A stretch of DNA of 7,683 bases from a bacterium (GCA_023255095.1 JALRJJ010000113.1:1-7683), one strand, 5' to 3'. Numbered from the stretch's first letter, positions 1 to 6,942 are shown. The notes: generated by a model from the sequence alone, not told the origin. Program-made: numbers and translations.

Positions 1-2589
1 ATTACCTCCAGCTAAAGGAGAATCAAATGCACCAACCATGGTAGCGAGATTTGGATTTTTTGGTGTTCCATCAGCTTCATATAGATAACCCATCATTGAA
101 GCAACATAAGTTTGACCATCACCTACAACGTTAGTTAAACCACTAATGTTTTGTAGAGCAGTAACATAGTTGGAAACTTTTAAGTTATAAACATCAACAG
201 TTAATGACATATTATCGCCAACTAGACCTTTGTAACCAAATTCAGTCTGCGCCCATGTTGTCTCTTTAATTTGAGGATAATCAGGGAAAGAAGTATTTGG
301 ATTCAAGATATTTCCATCAAGATCTATTGTGACATTTCCAAAAGCGCTAGGAGCAGTTGCACCTAACATAGCCACAAGATCTCCTGCACCTGTAGCAGCA
401 GCATTAGCACCATACTCAGCACCAAAGGCAGCAGCAGCAGCAAGATATGTTGGATCTTCCGCAGCAGCAGCAGCAGCAGCTTGAGCAGCAGCAGCAGCAG
501 TTGCAGCATCAGCGCCAGCATCAATATATCCTTGGTAAGTTTGTGTATAAACAGTTGTTACCACTTGTTCCATATATCCTGCACCAGCAGCTTGACCTAC
601 AGCACTACCATAGGCTGTTAAGAAGGCAGCACCATCAGCTGATTGGAGGAATCCTCCACCAATGATTGGCGCCCAAACACCCCATGCAGCAGCATTAATC
701 GTGTTGTTGTTCATTGAATAATAAGTATTTGTATCTAAACCGAGAGCTGTTGACCAATTAGAACGGAACATGGTATTACCATTTGCGTCTTTTTGATAAG
801 TCCAACCAGTGGTTGTAGATCCCATCGCTTTTACTGAAAAATCTGGTTGGAAACCAAGTAAAGGAGCAAAATTAATTCCTAAACCAGCATAAACCACATT
901 AGAAGCAGCAGCGATATCTAAGTTCTTAGTAAAATTACCTGGAAGATCAATATTCTCACCATAGGTTAAACGGAAGTTTCCTCTAACGTCAGGATTGTTC
1001 CATACAAAACCAATTTTAGGAGCAAAGACGTAATCAGTACCAATTGCTCTTAAATAGTTATTATTATCGATTCTACCAGAGTTGACAAATTTGAATCTGT
1101 CTGAGAATTTCTTTTCGTATGAATAATAGATACCAACGTTGTTGAAGTTATCATTATCTTCATTCTTACCATTGATAGTTCCTTTGGTTTCAGGAGTTCT
1201 ATCAAGATAGTCTAATCCCCAAACTAAACTTTGACCGTTTCTTAAATCTAAACTGTGCTGTAATTGAAGAGCACGATTGGAAGATTCGTCATAAATAATG
1301 TTTCCAGTATTTAAAAGGTAAGTTGTTTTTTGTTCATTAATATTTGTAAAGAAATTAATAAACAAATTACCACCTAAGAAATCTTGACGATTATAAGCAA
1401 TTTGAGCTTGACTTAATGTAGTATCATCGGATAAAGCACGACCTACACCTGTCATCTCAATTGCTGATAATTGAGCTTGTCTTAAATTAATAGTTAAAGT
1501 TGATTTTAAGTCAGGACGTATTTCAGTCTTCATATCAATACTGGTAACAGAAGGTTTAAAGGGCTCACTATGTGCGGCACTATTTAATACTCCTCCTTCA
1601 GGATCACCAAATTCTGAAGATGCATAATCTATATACGGATAAGTTGGTATTGGCATTCCACGTCTAATATATTCAGGCTCGTAGTAAAGGTGACCCTCTG
1701 CTTGAGCTTCTTGAATAGTTTTCGGCATGTTTGAAGACCAATCTTCAAAAGTTCTGTGTAATAAAGTTACACGAGTAGCTGCACGACCACCCATCCATTG
1801 TTGAGCAATACGACCATAAACTTTTTGATAATTTCTTTCTCCAAGAGTCATAGACACTCTATTGCCTTGATCAAAAGGAGATTTAGTAAATATGCTTAGA
1901 ACACCTTGTTGAGTGTCTGGACCATACATAGGAGCAGCAGGACCACGAACAAGCTCGACTCTAGCAACATCAGAATCATCAGCATTCATGAATTGTAAGA
2001 GTTGAGCATTGACAACGGGAGCACGAACCCATCTATTGTCAAGAACAGCGTGAATCGCACCGGAGAAAACTCCGTTAAAACCACGAACTGTCATGTTAGA
2101 TGACTCGATACCAGTTTTCATTGTCTCAACACCAGCTCTATTAGCAAAAGCATCCACAATAGTAGCACCCTGGCGAGCTTCTAATTCTTCACCACTGAAT
2201 ACTTCCACACTAGCAGGAGCTTCTGTAACTAATTCTTTCTTTAAAGATGCAGAAACAACAACTTGATTTAGGCGAAGATTGCCTTTATCAAGCATAAAGT
2301 CTGCACTGGCTGTTTGTCCACCGCTAATAGTGACTGTAATACTTTCACTTTCATATCCAATGTATGAAGCTGTGATTGTATAACTTCCGTTGCTAAGACC
2401 AGAAATAGAATAAGATCCATCAGTATTTGATGAACTACCCATATCAGTTCCTTCAACCATTATATTTGCACCAGCTAATGTTTCACCATCTACACCAGAG
2501 ACAGTACCACTAACAGTTTGTGCAAACACAAATGACATAGCAGTAAGAAAGACAAACAAAAATTGAAAACTTGATTTAATCAGTTTCAT
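1..2589 (-). CDS. TonB-dependent outer-membrane receptor with N-terminal CarboxypepD_reg domain (3' end beyond window)
   Basis: The frame stays open for all 863 codons from the ATG at 2589-2587 to the left edge, so the C-terminus and stop lie outside. Residues 1-23 form a signal peptide (basic MKLIK, hydrophobic core, cleavage after FVFA). Residues about 26-105 are a carboxypeptidase-regulatory-like beta-sandwich (GETLAGANIMVEGT, TDGSYSISGL, ASYIGYES). Residues about 113-238 are the plug, with VRGFN at 168-172, VARVELVRGPAAPMYGP at 208-224 and GVLSIFTKSP. The rest is beta-barrel rich in alternating aromatic strands. The family imports large substrates through the outer membrane using TonB-ExbBD energy; the substrate cannot be read from sequence, and no SusD-like partner is next to it. 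Full-length relatives commonly run to about 900-1000 residues, so the missing tail is probably modest. Odd feature: a long Ala-rich stretch inside the barrel (about residues 650-745, densest at 690-732). Family assignment is firm; specificity is unknown. Confidence 0.93.
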   Translation of the reverse strand, partial: MKLIKSSFQFLFVFLTAMSFVFAQTVSGTVSGVDGETLAGANIMVEGTDMGSSSNTDGSYSISGLSNGSYTITASYIGYESESITVTISGGQTASADFMLDKGNLRLNQVVVSASLKKELVTEAPASVEVFSGEELEARQGATIVDAFANRAGVETMKTGIESSNMTVRGFNGVFSGAIHAVLDNRWVRAPVVNAQLLQFMNADDSDVARVELVRGPAAPMYGPDTQQGVLSIFTKSPFDQGNRVSMTLGERNYQKVYGRIAQQWMGGRAATRVTLLHRTFEDWSSNMPKTIQEAQAEGHLYYEPEYIRRGMPIPTYPYIDYASSEFGDPEGGVLNSAAHSEPFKPSVTSIDMKTEIRPDLKSTLTINLRQAQLSAIEMTGVGRALSDDTTLSQAQIAYNRQDFLGGNLFINFFTNINEQKTTYLLNTGNIIYDESSNRALQLQHSLDLRNGQSLVWGLDYLDRTPETKGTINGKNEDNDNFNNVGIYYSYEKKFSDRFKFVNSGRIDNNNYLRAIGTDYVFAPKIGFVWNNPDVRGNFRLTYGENIDLPGNFTKNLDIAAASNVVYAGLGINFAPLLGFQPDFSVKAMGSTTTGWTYQKDANGNTMFRSNWSTALGLDTNTYYSMNNNTINAAAWGVWAPIIGGGFLQSADGAAFLTAYGSAVGQAAGAGYMEQVVTTVYTQTYQGYIDAGADAATAAAAAQAAAAAAAEDPTYLAAAAAFGAEYGANAAATGAGDLVAMLGATAPSAFGNVTIDLDGNILNPNTSFPDYPQIKETTWAQTEFGYKGLVGDNMSLTVDVYNLKVSNYVTALQNISGLTNVVGDGQTYVASMMGYLYEADGTPKNPNLATMVGAFDSPLAGGN
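394..522 (-). repeat. GCT trinucleotide tracts encoding an Ala-rich segment of the TonB receptor
   Basis: On the plus strand this shows as runs of AGC: four units at 430-441, six at 463-480 and five at 484-498, with further scattered AGC and TGC codons. On the coding strand these are mostly GCT alanine codons. Residues 690-732 of the receptor contain 26 alanines out of 43, broken by short spacers such as EDPTYL. Identical tandem codons of this kind are prone to polymerase slippage, which would change the length by whole codons without breaking the frame. Whether the tract varies between strains cannot be seen here. Confidence 0.85.
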
Positions 2590-2597
2590 TATTTATA

Positions 2598-2604
2598 CCT
2601 CTCT
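2598..2604 (-). promoter_or_regulatory. Shine-Dalgarno-like ribosome binding site of the TonB receptor gene
   Basis: Read on the minus strand this is AGAGAGG, followed by 8 nt (TATAAATA) and then the ATG at 2589. It supports the chosen start, which also gives a well-formed signal peptide. None of the plus-strand genes in the window shows a comparable site. Confidence 0.5.
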
Positions 2605-2610
2605 ATATTG

Positions 2611-2640
2611 TTTATACACAAGGGAAATGCTTAGACGCAA
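2611..2640 (-). promoter_or_regulatory. Candidate promoter for the TonB receptor gene
   Basis: On the minus strand TTGCGT (2640-2635) and TATAAA (2616-2611) are separated by 18 nt, giving a weak -35 and a good -10. Transcription would begin roughly 20 nt upstream of the start codon, enough for the AGAGAGG site. A second, Bacteroidota-style candidate lies further upstream: TTTG at about 2686-2683, then 20 nt, then TACTTTAT at 2662-2655, resembling the TTTG/TAnnTTTG pattern. The sequence alone does not decide between them. Confidence 0.3.
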
Positions 2641-2655
2641 AATCCCCATTTGGCA

Positions 2656-2700
2656 TAAAGTATCACCATATCAAAAAAAAACCAAATAAAAAATACTTTA
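2656..2700. repeat. 8-bp inverted repeat in the divergent intergenic region
   Basis: TAAAGTAT at 2656-2663 is exactly the reverse complement of ATACTTTA at 2693-2700, with 29 nt between them. It lies in the 129-bp gap between the divergent receptor and msrB genes. Each arm reads TACTTTA in the direction of the gene it faces, so the arms could be paired -10-like elements of back-to-back promoters or half-sites for a regulator. The composition is AT-rich and chance is possible. Confidence 0.35.
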
Positions 2701-2718
2701 CTGTGTTTAACTTTATAA

Positions 2719-3213
2719 ATGACTTTTAGCAAAGAATTAATAGGAATTTTACTTTTTTTAAGCATAAGTTTTTCACAAGAATCAAAATTGGATATGTCTA
2801 AACAAAAAGAAAATCTTACAGAAATGCAATTTTATGTTACTCAGCTCTGTGGAACTGAGCCAGCATTTGACAATGAGTTTTGGAATCACAAAGAAAAGGG
2901 CATCTATATAGATATTGTTTCAGGTGAGGCATTATTTGCTTCCGTACATAAATATGATTCTGGTTCAGGTTGGCCATCCTTTTATGAAACGATTGACAAA
3001 AAAAGTCTAACCTTTGAAAATGATTATACATTGATTATGCCAAGAAAAGAAGTTAAAGGCAAAACGAGCGACTCGCATCTTGGACATGTATTTAACGATG
3101 GTCCGAATCCAACGGGGTTACGCTATTGTATTAACTCTGCTGCTTTAAAATTTATTCCCCTGGATGAAATGAAAAAAAGAGGGTACGGGGAATTCCTTTA
3201 TTTATTTGATTGA
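2719..3213 (+). CDS. msrB: Peptide-methionine (R)-S-oxide reductase MsrB, zinc-less form, possibly exported
   Basis: MsrB reduces the R-epimer of methionine sulfoxide in oxidised proteins. The 164-residue protein shows the family pattern: FYVTQLCGTEPAF (38-50), GIYIDIVSGEALF (61-73), DSGSGWPSFYE (80-90), DSHLGHVFNDGP (118-129) and RYCINSAAL (135-143), where Cys137 is the catalytic cysteine and His120/His123 are conserved active-site residues. Neither CxxC zinc motif is present. Cys137 and Cys44 are the only cysteines; the usual resolving position in DSGCGWPSF is Ser83. Residues 1-19 look like a signal peptide (Lys5, then LIGILLFLSISFS with possible cleavage before Gln20), suggesting a periplasmic enzyme. 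An internal ATG at 2794 (Met26) would give a cytoplasmic form. Neither start has a Shine-Dalgarno site, so localisation is inference. It is the first gene of the plus-strand unit, and its stop lies 2 nt before the MATE start. Confidence 0.93.
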   Translation: MTFSKELIGILLFLSISFSQESKLDMSKQKENLTEMQFYVTQLCGTEPAFDNEFWNHKEKGIYIDIVSGEALFASVHKYDSGSGWPSFYETIDKKSLTFENDYTLIMPRKEVKGKTSDSHLGHVFNDGPNPTGLRYCINSAALKFIPLDEMKKRGYGEFLYLFD

Positions 3214-3215
3214 AG

Positions 3216-4562
3216 ATGGAAAGTAAATCTTCCCGTCTAGAATCCTTTCTTCAAAATCCCCCAAAAGCATTATGGACAATGGCCTTACCTATTGTTGCGG
3301 GGATGTTAGTCCAAACTCTTTTTAATGTCATTGATATTATGTTCATCGGATGGGTTGGAGCAGATGAAATAACAGCAGTGGCGTTTGTTAGTCCTCTATT
3401 TTTTATAATCATTGGATTGGCAGTTGGCTTGGGTGCCGGTGTTACTGCTACCATCGCGCAATATATTGGTAAGAAAGATAAAGAAAGTGCTGACAAAGTG
3501 GCTAACCAAACTATTTTAATCGGCTTAGTCATCACATTGTTTTTAACAATTCTCGGGGAGTTTTTTGCAAAAGATCTGATGACCTTGCTTGGTGCTGAAG
3601 GAGAGATTCTTAATATTGCATTGAGTTATTTAAAAATTTTGATTTATGGGATAGGTTTAGTGGTGTTTTCTTTATTTTTTCGAGCAATTTTAGCTGGAGA
3701 AGGAGAAACTAAAATACCGATGTACATAGGATTATTTGGAACAATTATGAATTTAATTTTAGATCCAATTTTCATTTTTACTCTAGATTTAAAAGTCCCT
3801 GGTGCTGCTATTGCAACGGTTTTGAGTCAATTTTTAATGGTGGTTGCTTATATCTACTATATTTTTATTAAAAAAAGCACCTACCTCAGTTTTCGATTTC
3901 CAGATTTTCAATTCAACAAACCAATTTTATCAAAAATTTTTCAAATTGGGATTCCATCTTCCTTATCAATGTTAATCATTTCTTTCGGTCAAGTAGTCAT
4001 GAATCGAATTCTTATTAACTACTCAAATGAAGCTGTTGCTGCCTATCAAGTTGTTTCAAGATTAGATATGTTGATTTTTATTCCTATCCTTGGAATCGCT
4101 ATAAGCTTAACTACTATTGTCGGCATGTTTTACGGAGCTCAAGAGTTTGAAAAATTGAGAGGTATTGTTGCTTATGGGTTACGACATGCGACTATTTTAA
4201 CTCTATTATTGGTCATTGTTCTTTACATTTCTGCTAGCAAAATATTACCTCTTTTCAGCGAAAATCAGGATGTGATTGCCATAGGTGTTACTTACCTAAA
4301 AATCATTGTCCTTGTCTATCCCTTTGTTGGCTATAGCGTCATTTGCTCTCGAATTTGTCAAGCGCTTGGCAAAGGGGTTCCATTGCTTGTAACAACAATT
4401 ACTAGAGTGCTTTTAATAACTGCTCCTTTATCCTATTATTTTTATATAATACAAAAACCCATTGAATATGTTTGGTATGCTCAAGTCATTGCAATCATTT
4501 TTGCAGCTTTAATCTCCTATATTTGGATGAGATACTATTTCAAAAAGTTTGCAATTGTCTGA
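3216..4562 (+). CDS. MATE-family multidrug/cation antiporter
   Basis: This is a 448-residue inner-membrane protein with about twelve hydrophobic segments in two related halves (about 17-220 and 235-440), the normal size for MATE exporters, which expel cationic drugs or metabolites using Na+ or H+ gradients. The N-half has the opening ALPIVAGMLVQTLFNVIDIMFIGWVG with Asp40 in TM1, then GLGAGVTATIAQYIGKKD, and NLILDPIFIF with Asp183 in TM5. Asp40 and Asp183 occupy the positions of the coupling aspartates Asp41 and Asp184 of the archaeal PfMATE, so a DinF-like branch is likely. The C-half repeats the pattern (GIPSSLSMLIISFGQVVMNRIL, VVSRLDMLIFIPILGIAISLTTIVGMFYGA). I chose the ATG at 3216, two bases after the msrB stop. 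A TTG at 3210 would add two residues and overlap msrB. The substrate is unknown. Adjacency to msrB suggests co-expression. Confidence 0.93.
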   Translation: MESKSSRLESFLQNPPKALWTMALPIVAGMLVQTLFNVIDIMFIGWVGADEITAVAFVSPLFFIIIGLAVGLGAGVTATIAQYIGKKDKESADKVANQTILIGLVITLFLTILGEFFAKDLMTLLGAEGEILNIALSYLKILIYGIGLVVFSLFFRAILAGEGETKIPMYIGLFGTIMNLILDPIFIFTLDLKVPGAAIATVLSQFLMVVAYIYYIFIKKSTYLSFRFPDFQFNKPILSKIFQIGIPSSLSMLIISFGQVVMNRILINYSNEAVAAYQVVSRLDMLIFIPILGIAISLTTIVGMFYGAQEFEKLRGIVAYGLRHATILTLLLVIVLYISASKILPLFSENQDVIAIGVTYLKIIVLVYPFVGYSVICSRICQALGKGVPLLVTTITRVLLITAPLSYYFYIIQKPIEYVWYAQVIAIIFAALISYIWMRYYFKKFAIV

Positions 4563-4576
4563 TTTTTTAAAAAATC
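4561..4576. repeat. 16-bp AT palindrome over the MATE stop codon
   Basis: GATTTTTTAAAAAATC is a perfect palindrome with no loop. Its first two bases belong to the MATE stop codon. It occupies much of the 26-nt gap before the next gene, which is the largest gap in the plus-strand unit. It is not a convincing terminator because it has no G/C stem and no loop, and it may be chance in AT-rich DNA. Confidence 0.4.
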
Positions 4577-4588
4577 GTATTTTGAATA

Positions 4589-5044
4589 ATGAATATCTTT
4601 AATGATTTAAATGAAGTAGAAAAACTTCTAGGTGAAGAACTTGGAAAAAGTGCATGGAAAAAAGTTTCTCAGTCTCGTATTTGGGCATTTGGCAGGGTAA
4701 CCAATGATAATCAATGGATTCATACTAATCCATTAATGGCCAAGAAATTTTCTCCCTATAAAAAGCCTATAGCTCATGGTTTTTTAGTTCTATCTTTTAT
4801 TCCTAGTATGTTGAATGAGATTTATTCTATCAAGTCTGTAAAAATGGCTGTCAATTATGGATTGAATAAAGTACGATTTACTGCACCAGTTGTGGTGAAT
4901 AGTCGCATCAGAGCCTCCCTTGCTTTACAGGAGTTTAAGCGTTTAAAAAATGGAGCTAAACTAATCTTGGAAGTGACCATTGAAATTGAAGGTGAATCCA
5001 AGCCAGCATGCGTTGCAGAGCAAGTCATTCTTCTTTATGAATAA
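4589..5044 (+). CDS. MaoC-like (NodN-type) hotdog-fold hydratase/dehydratase
   Basis: This 151-residue single-domain protein has the hydratase-2 signature at residues 33-65: GRVTNDNQWIHTNPLMA followed by PIAHGFLVLSFIP. Asp40 and His45 are the expected catalytic dyad of (R)-specific enoyl-CoA hydratases. The MAVNYGLNKVRFTAPVVV stretch (about 86-103) is typical of the NodN branch of MaoC proteins, which also includes mycobacterial HtdZ-type hydratases. Proteins of this kind add water to a trans-2-enoyl-CoA to give (R)-3-hydroxyacyl-CoA, or act in reverse, in the cytoplasm as dimers. Its end overlaps the next gene by 8 nt, and an acyl-CoA dehydrogenase lies one gene further, so it probably acts on the same acyl-CoA pool. 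The exact substrate is inference. The start is ATG, with no Shine-Dalgarno site. Confidence 0.88.
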   Translation: MNIFNDLNEVEKLLGEELGKSAWKKVSQSRIWAFGRVTNDNQWIHTNPLMAKKFSPYKKPIAHGFLVLSFIPSMLNEIYSIKSVKMAVNYGLNKVRFTAPVVVNSRIRASLALQEFKRLKNGAKLILEVTIEIEGESKPACVAEQVILLYE

Positions 5045-5750
5045 TCATATATCAAAACATTTATTTTTTGTTCGTCATGGACAGGCTTCTTTTGGGGAAG
5101 CGAATTATGATAATTTAAGTCAACAAGGATGGCAACAATCCGAATTGCTTGGTCAAGCTCTCAAAAAAGATCATCACAATTTTCAAAAAATTTTCTCAGG
5201 TCCTCATCAACGACATTTTCAAACTTTTCAGGGGATTGAAAAAGGGTATGGTGAAAAGATGTCTTCTTGTGAAACAATCCAAGGATTTGCAGAAAATCAA
5301 TTGATGGAGATTGCAATGTATTTCATTCCTAAAATGTTGAATTCTGATTTACCTGCTCAAGCAATTTTTAAGCAAATGCCCATTGAAAATCGAGATGGTG
5401 AGTTTTTGAAATTATTTCAGCAAGTCGCAAAAAAGTGGATGAAAAATGAACTAGATTTATCCGAAAAAAAATTTGAATCTTACCCAGATTTTTTGTCAAG
5501 AATTCAACAAACCATTGCCTATTTAGACTCTGCCACTGATTCTGGAGATAATGTTTTAATTGTAACCTCAGGAGGAACAATTACAGCGGTGTATGCCTTA
5601 GCTACTCAGTGTTCAGATGAAGAAATTTTGAAATTGAATTTTGGAATTAAAAATGTTTCAGTGACGGACTTTAATTATTATAATAATACTTTGGATTTAA
5701 AAACCTTTAATAAAAGCTATTTACCCAAAGAATTTGAGACCTATATTTAA
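5037..5750 (+). CDS. Histidine-phosphatase-superfamily protein with the second catalytic His replaced by Ser
   Basis: The 237-residue protein begins with FFVRHGQASFG: Arg13-His14-Gly15 is the phosphoglycerate-mutase-like RHG motif, and His14 is the residue that becomes phosphorylated in the family. SGPHQRHFQT (54-63) supplies the second conserved Arg, Arg59. The usual late motif VSHGG reads VTSGG at 176-180, so Ser178 stands where the second phosphate-binding His is expected. A helical insertion occupies about residues 85-150. It is cytoplasmic, with no signal peptide. I placed the start at the ATG inside the end of the MaoC gene (8-nt overlap). A TTG at 4980 would add 19 residues but overlap that gene by 65 nt, and the RHG motif already sits at the normal distance from Met1. 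Between a hydratase and an acyl-CoA dehydrogenase/kinase pair, it may act on phosphorylated acyl-CoA or free phospho-acid, but that is speculative. Confidence 0.87.
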   Translation: MNNHISKHLFFVRHGQASFGEANYDNLSQQGWQQSELLGQALKKDHHNFQKIFSGPHQRHFQTFQGIEKGYGEKMSSCETIQGFAENQLMEIAMYFIPKMLNSDLPAQAIFKQMPIENRDGEFLKLFQQVAKKWMKNELDLSEKKFESYPDFLSRIQQTIAYLDSATDSGDNVLIVTSGGTITAVYALATQCSDEEILKLNFGIKNVSVTDFNYYNNTLDLKTFNKSYLPKEFETYI

Positions 5751-6941
5751 ATGAACGTGACTGATAAAGATTTTTTAGAAATTAAAAGTAAGGTATCAAA
5801 AATTATTGATCGCCTTATAGTTGATGAAGCTCCCTATCTTCAAAAACATAATTTTTCTCAAACCATTGATTTTTTAGAACAGTATCGTCAAGAAGTAAAA
5901 TCAGCTGGTCTTTACACTCCTCAAATTTCGAAGGAGAATGGAGGGTTAGGCTTGAATCTTTATCAGTTAGGTCAATTGTATGAAATTTTTGGTCAAGCAT
6001 TTTTTGGTCTCTATATTTTTAATTGCCAAGCGCCTGATGCCGGGAATATGGAAATATTATTGGAACATGGAACTTCAGATCAAGTTGAACAATTTTTGAA
6101 TCCTTTGCTGGAAGGGAAAATTCGCAGTTGTTTTTCAATGACTGAACCTGACAACCCTGGATCCAATCCAACCCTCATGAATACAACAGCCATTAAAGAC
6201 GGAAATGATTATATCATCAATGGTCATAAATGGTTCACCTCATCTGCAGATGGTGCTAGTTTTGCTATTGTGATGGCCATTACTGATCCAAGCAATTCTA
6301 ATCCCTATCTACGAGCTAGTCAATTTATTGTTCCTACTAATACTCCAGGATTTCAAATAGTTCGTAATATTTCTGTAATGGGTGATGAAGGAGATGGATG
6401 GATGTCTCATGCTGAAGTCAAATACACCCATTGTCGTGTACCCTCGAGTTTTTTATTAGGAAAAGAAGGGCAAGGGTTTAGTATTGCTCAAGAACGATTA
6501 GGTCCTGGAAGAATTCATCATTGCATGCGATGGATTGGAATCAGTGAACGAGCCTTTCATTTAATGTGTCAACATGCGACCAGTCGAAAAATAAATGCCA
6601 ATCAAACTCTTGCTGATCAACAAATTACCCAATCGTGGATTGCTGATTCGAAAGTGGAAATCAATGCGGCAAGACTCTTAGTTTTAGATGCTGCCAAAAA
6701 AATTGACCACCAGGGAGCCAAAGAAGCAAAAATCGAAATTTCGATGATAAAATTTTTCGTGGCTAATGTCCTTCAAAAAGTTTTAGACCGTGCAATTCAA
6801 CTTCATGGAGCCTTAGGAATGACAGATGATACTCCACTTGCATTATGGTACCGACATGAAAGGGCAGCAAGAATTTATGATGGTCCAGATGAAGTTCATA
6901 AGCTAAGAGTTGCCAGAGAAATTTTAAAACAATACTCGTAA
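5751..6941 (+). CDS. Acyl-CoA dehydrogenase family protein, ACAD10/ACAD11 (LvaC-like) type
   Basis: This 396-residue flavoenzyme is of normal ACAD length. An N-terminal helical domain (about 1-125, with GLYTPQISKENGGLGL) is followed by FSMTEPDNPGSNP (128-140), which binds FAD and substrate; the middle beta domain with NGHKWFTSSADGA (157-169); and the C-terminal helical domain with RLGPGRIHHCMRWIG (249-263), AIQLHGALGMTDD (348-360) and IYDGPDEVHKLRVARE (375-390). The HHCMR motif and DGPDEVH are hallmarks of the ACAD10/ACAD11 branch. The catalytic-base position, Glu in classic enzymes such as MCAD (YEG), is Asp377 here. Its ATG directly follows the stop of the phosphatase-like gene, and the kinase gene begins one base after its own stop. 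Relatives act on 4-phosphoacyl-CoA made by a partner kinase, so a simple alpha,beta-dehydrogenase role is the less specific alternative. Confidence 0.92.
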   Translation: MNVTDKDFLEIKSKVSKIIDRLIVDEAPYLQKHNFSQTIDFLEQYRQEVKSAGLYTPQISKENGGLGLNLYQLGQLYEIFGQAFFGLYIFNCQAPDAGNMEILLEHGTSDQVEQFLNPLLEGKIRSCFSMTEPDNPGSNPTLMNTTAIKDGNDYIINGHKWFTSSADGASFAIVMAITDPSNSNPYLRASQFIVPTNTPGFQIVRNISVMGDEGDGWMSHAEVKYTHCRVPSSFLLGKEGQGFSIAQERLGPGRIHHCMRWIGISERAFHLMCQHATSRKINANQTLADQQITQSWIADSKVEINAARLLVLDAAKKIDHQGAKEAKIEISMIKFFVANVLQKVLDRAIQLHGALGMTDDTPLALWYRHERAARIYDGPDEVHKLRVAREILKQYS

Positions 6942-6942
6942 G

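Noticed and set aside
430..498. Repeats that might suggest a CRISPR or VNTR array
   Set aside because: The units are single triplets within a coding frame, with no spacers or conserved 25-40 bp repeats.
447..665. Glutamine-rich plus-strand reading frame opposite the receptor gene
   Set aside because: It is the antisense shadow of the GCT/GCA alanine codons of the TonB receptor (AGC runs read in another frame as CAG). It shows no start context, and the receptor frame on the other strand is continuous and clearly homologous to a known family.
2268..2456. Short minus-strand frame within the receptor gene
   Set aside because: It is out of frame with the continuous receptor coding sequence on the same strand and has no recognisable domain.
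3210..3215. TTG start for the MATE gene, overlapping msrB
   Set aside because: It adds only two residues before an ATG at 3216; the ATG is the commoner start codon and gives normal family length. The TTG start cannot be fully excluded.
4561..4576. Rho-independent terminator after the MATE gene
   Set aside because: GATTTTTTAAAAAATC is a palindrome without a loop or G/C-rich stem, so it would not form a stable terminator hairpin; the downstream gene follows after only a short gap.
4980..5036. TTG start giving the phosphatase-like protein 19 extra residues
   Set aside because: It would overlap the MaoC gene by 65 nt, and the added residues look like out-of-frame coding sequence. The ATG at 5037 places the RHG motif at residues 13-15, as usual for the family.
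5368..5580. Antisense frame opposite the phosphatase-like gene, and similar antisense frames at 2837-3031, 3251-3535 and 5815-6000
   Set aside because: Each lies wholly opposite a well-supported conserved gene, has no recognisable domain, and reflects the low stop density of the complementary strand.
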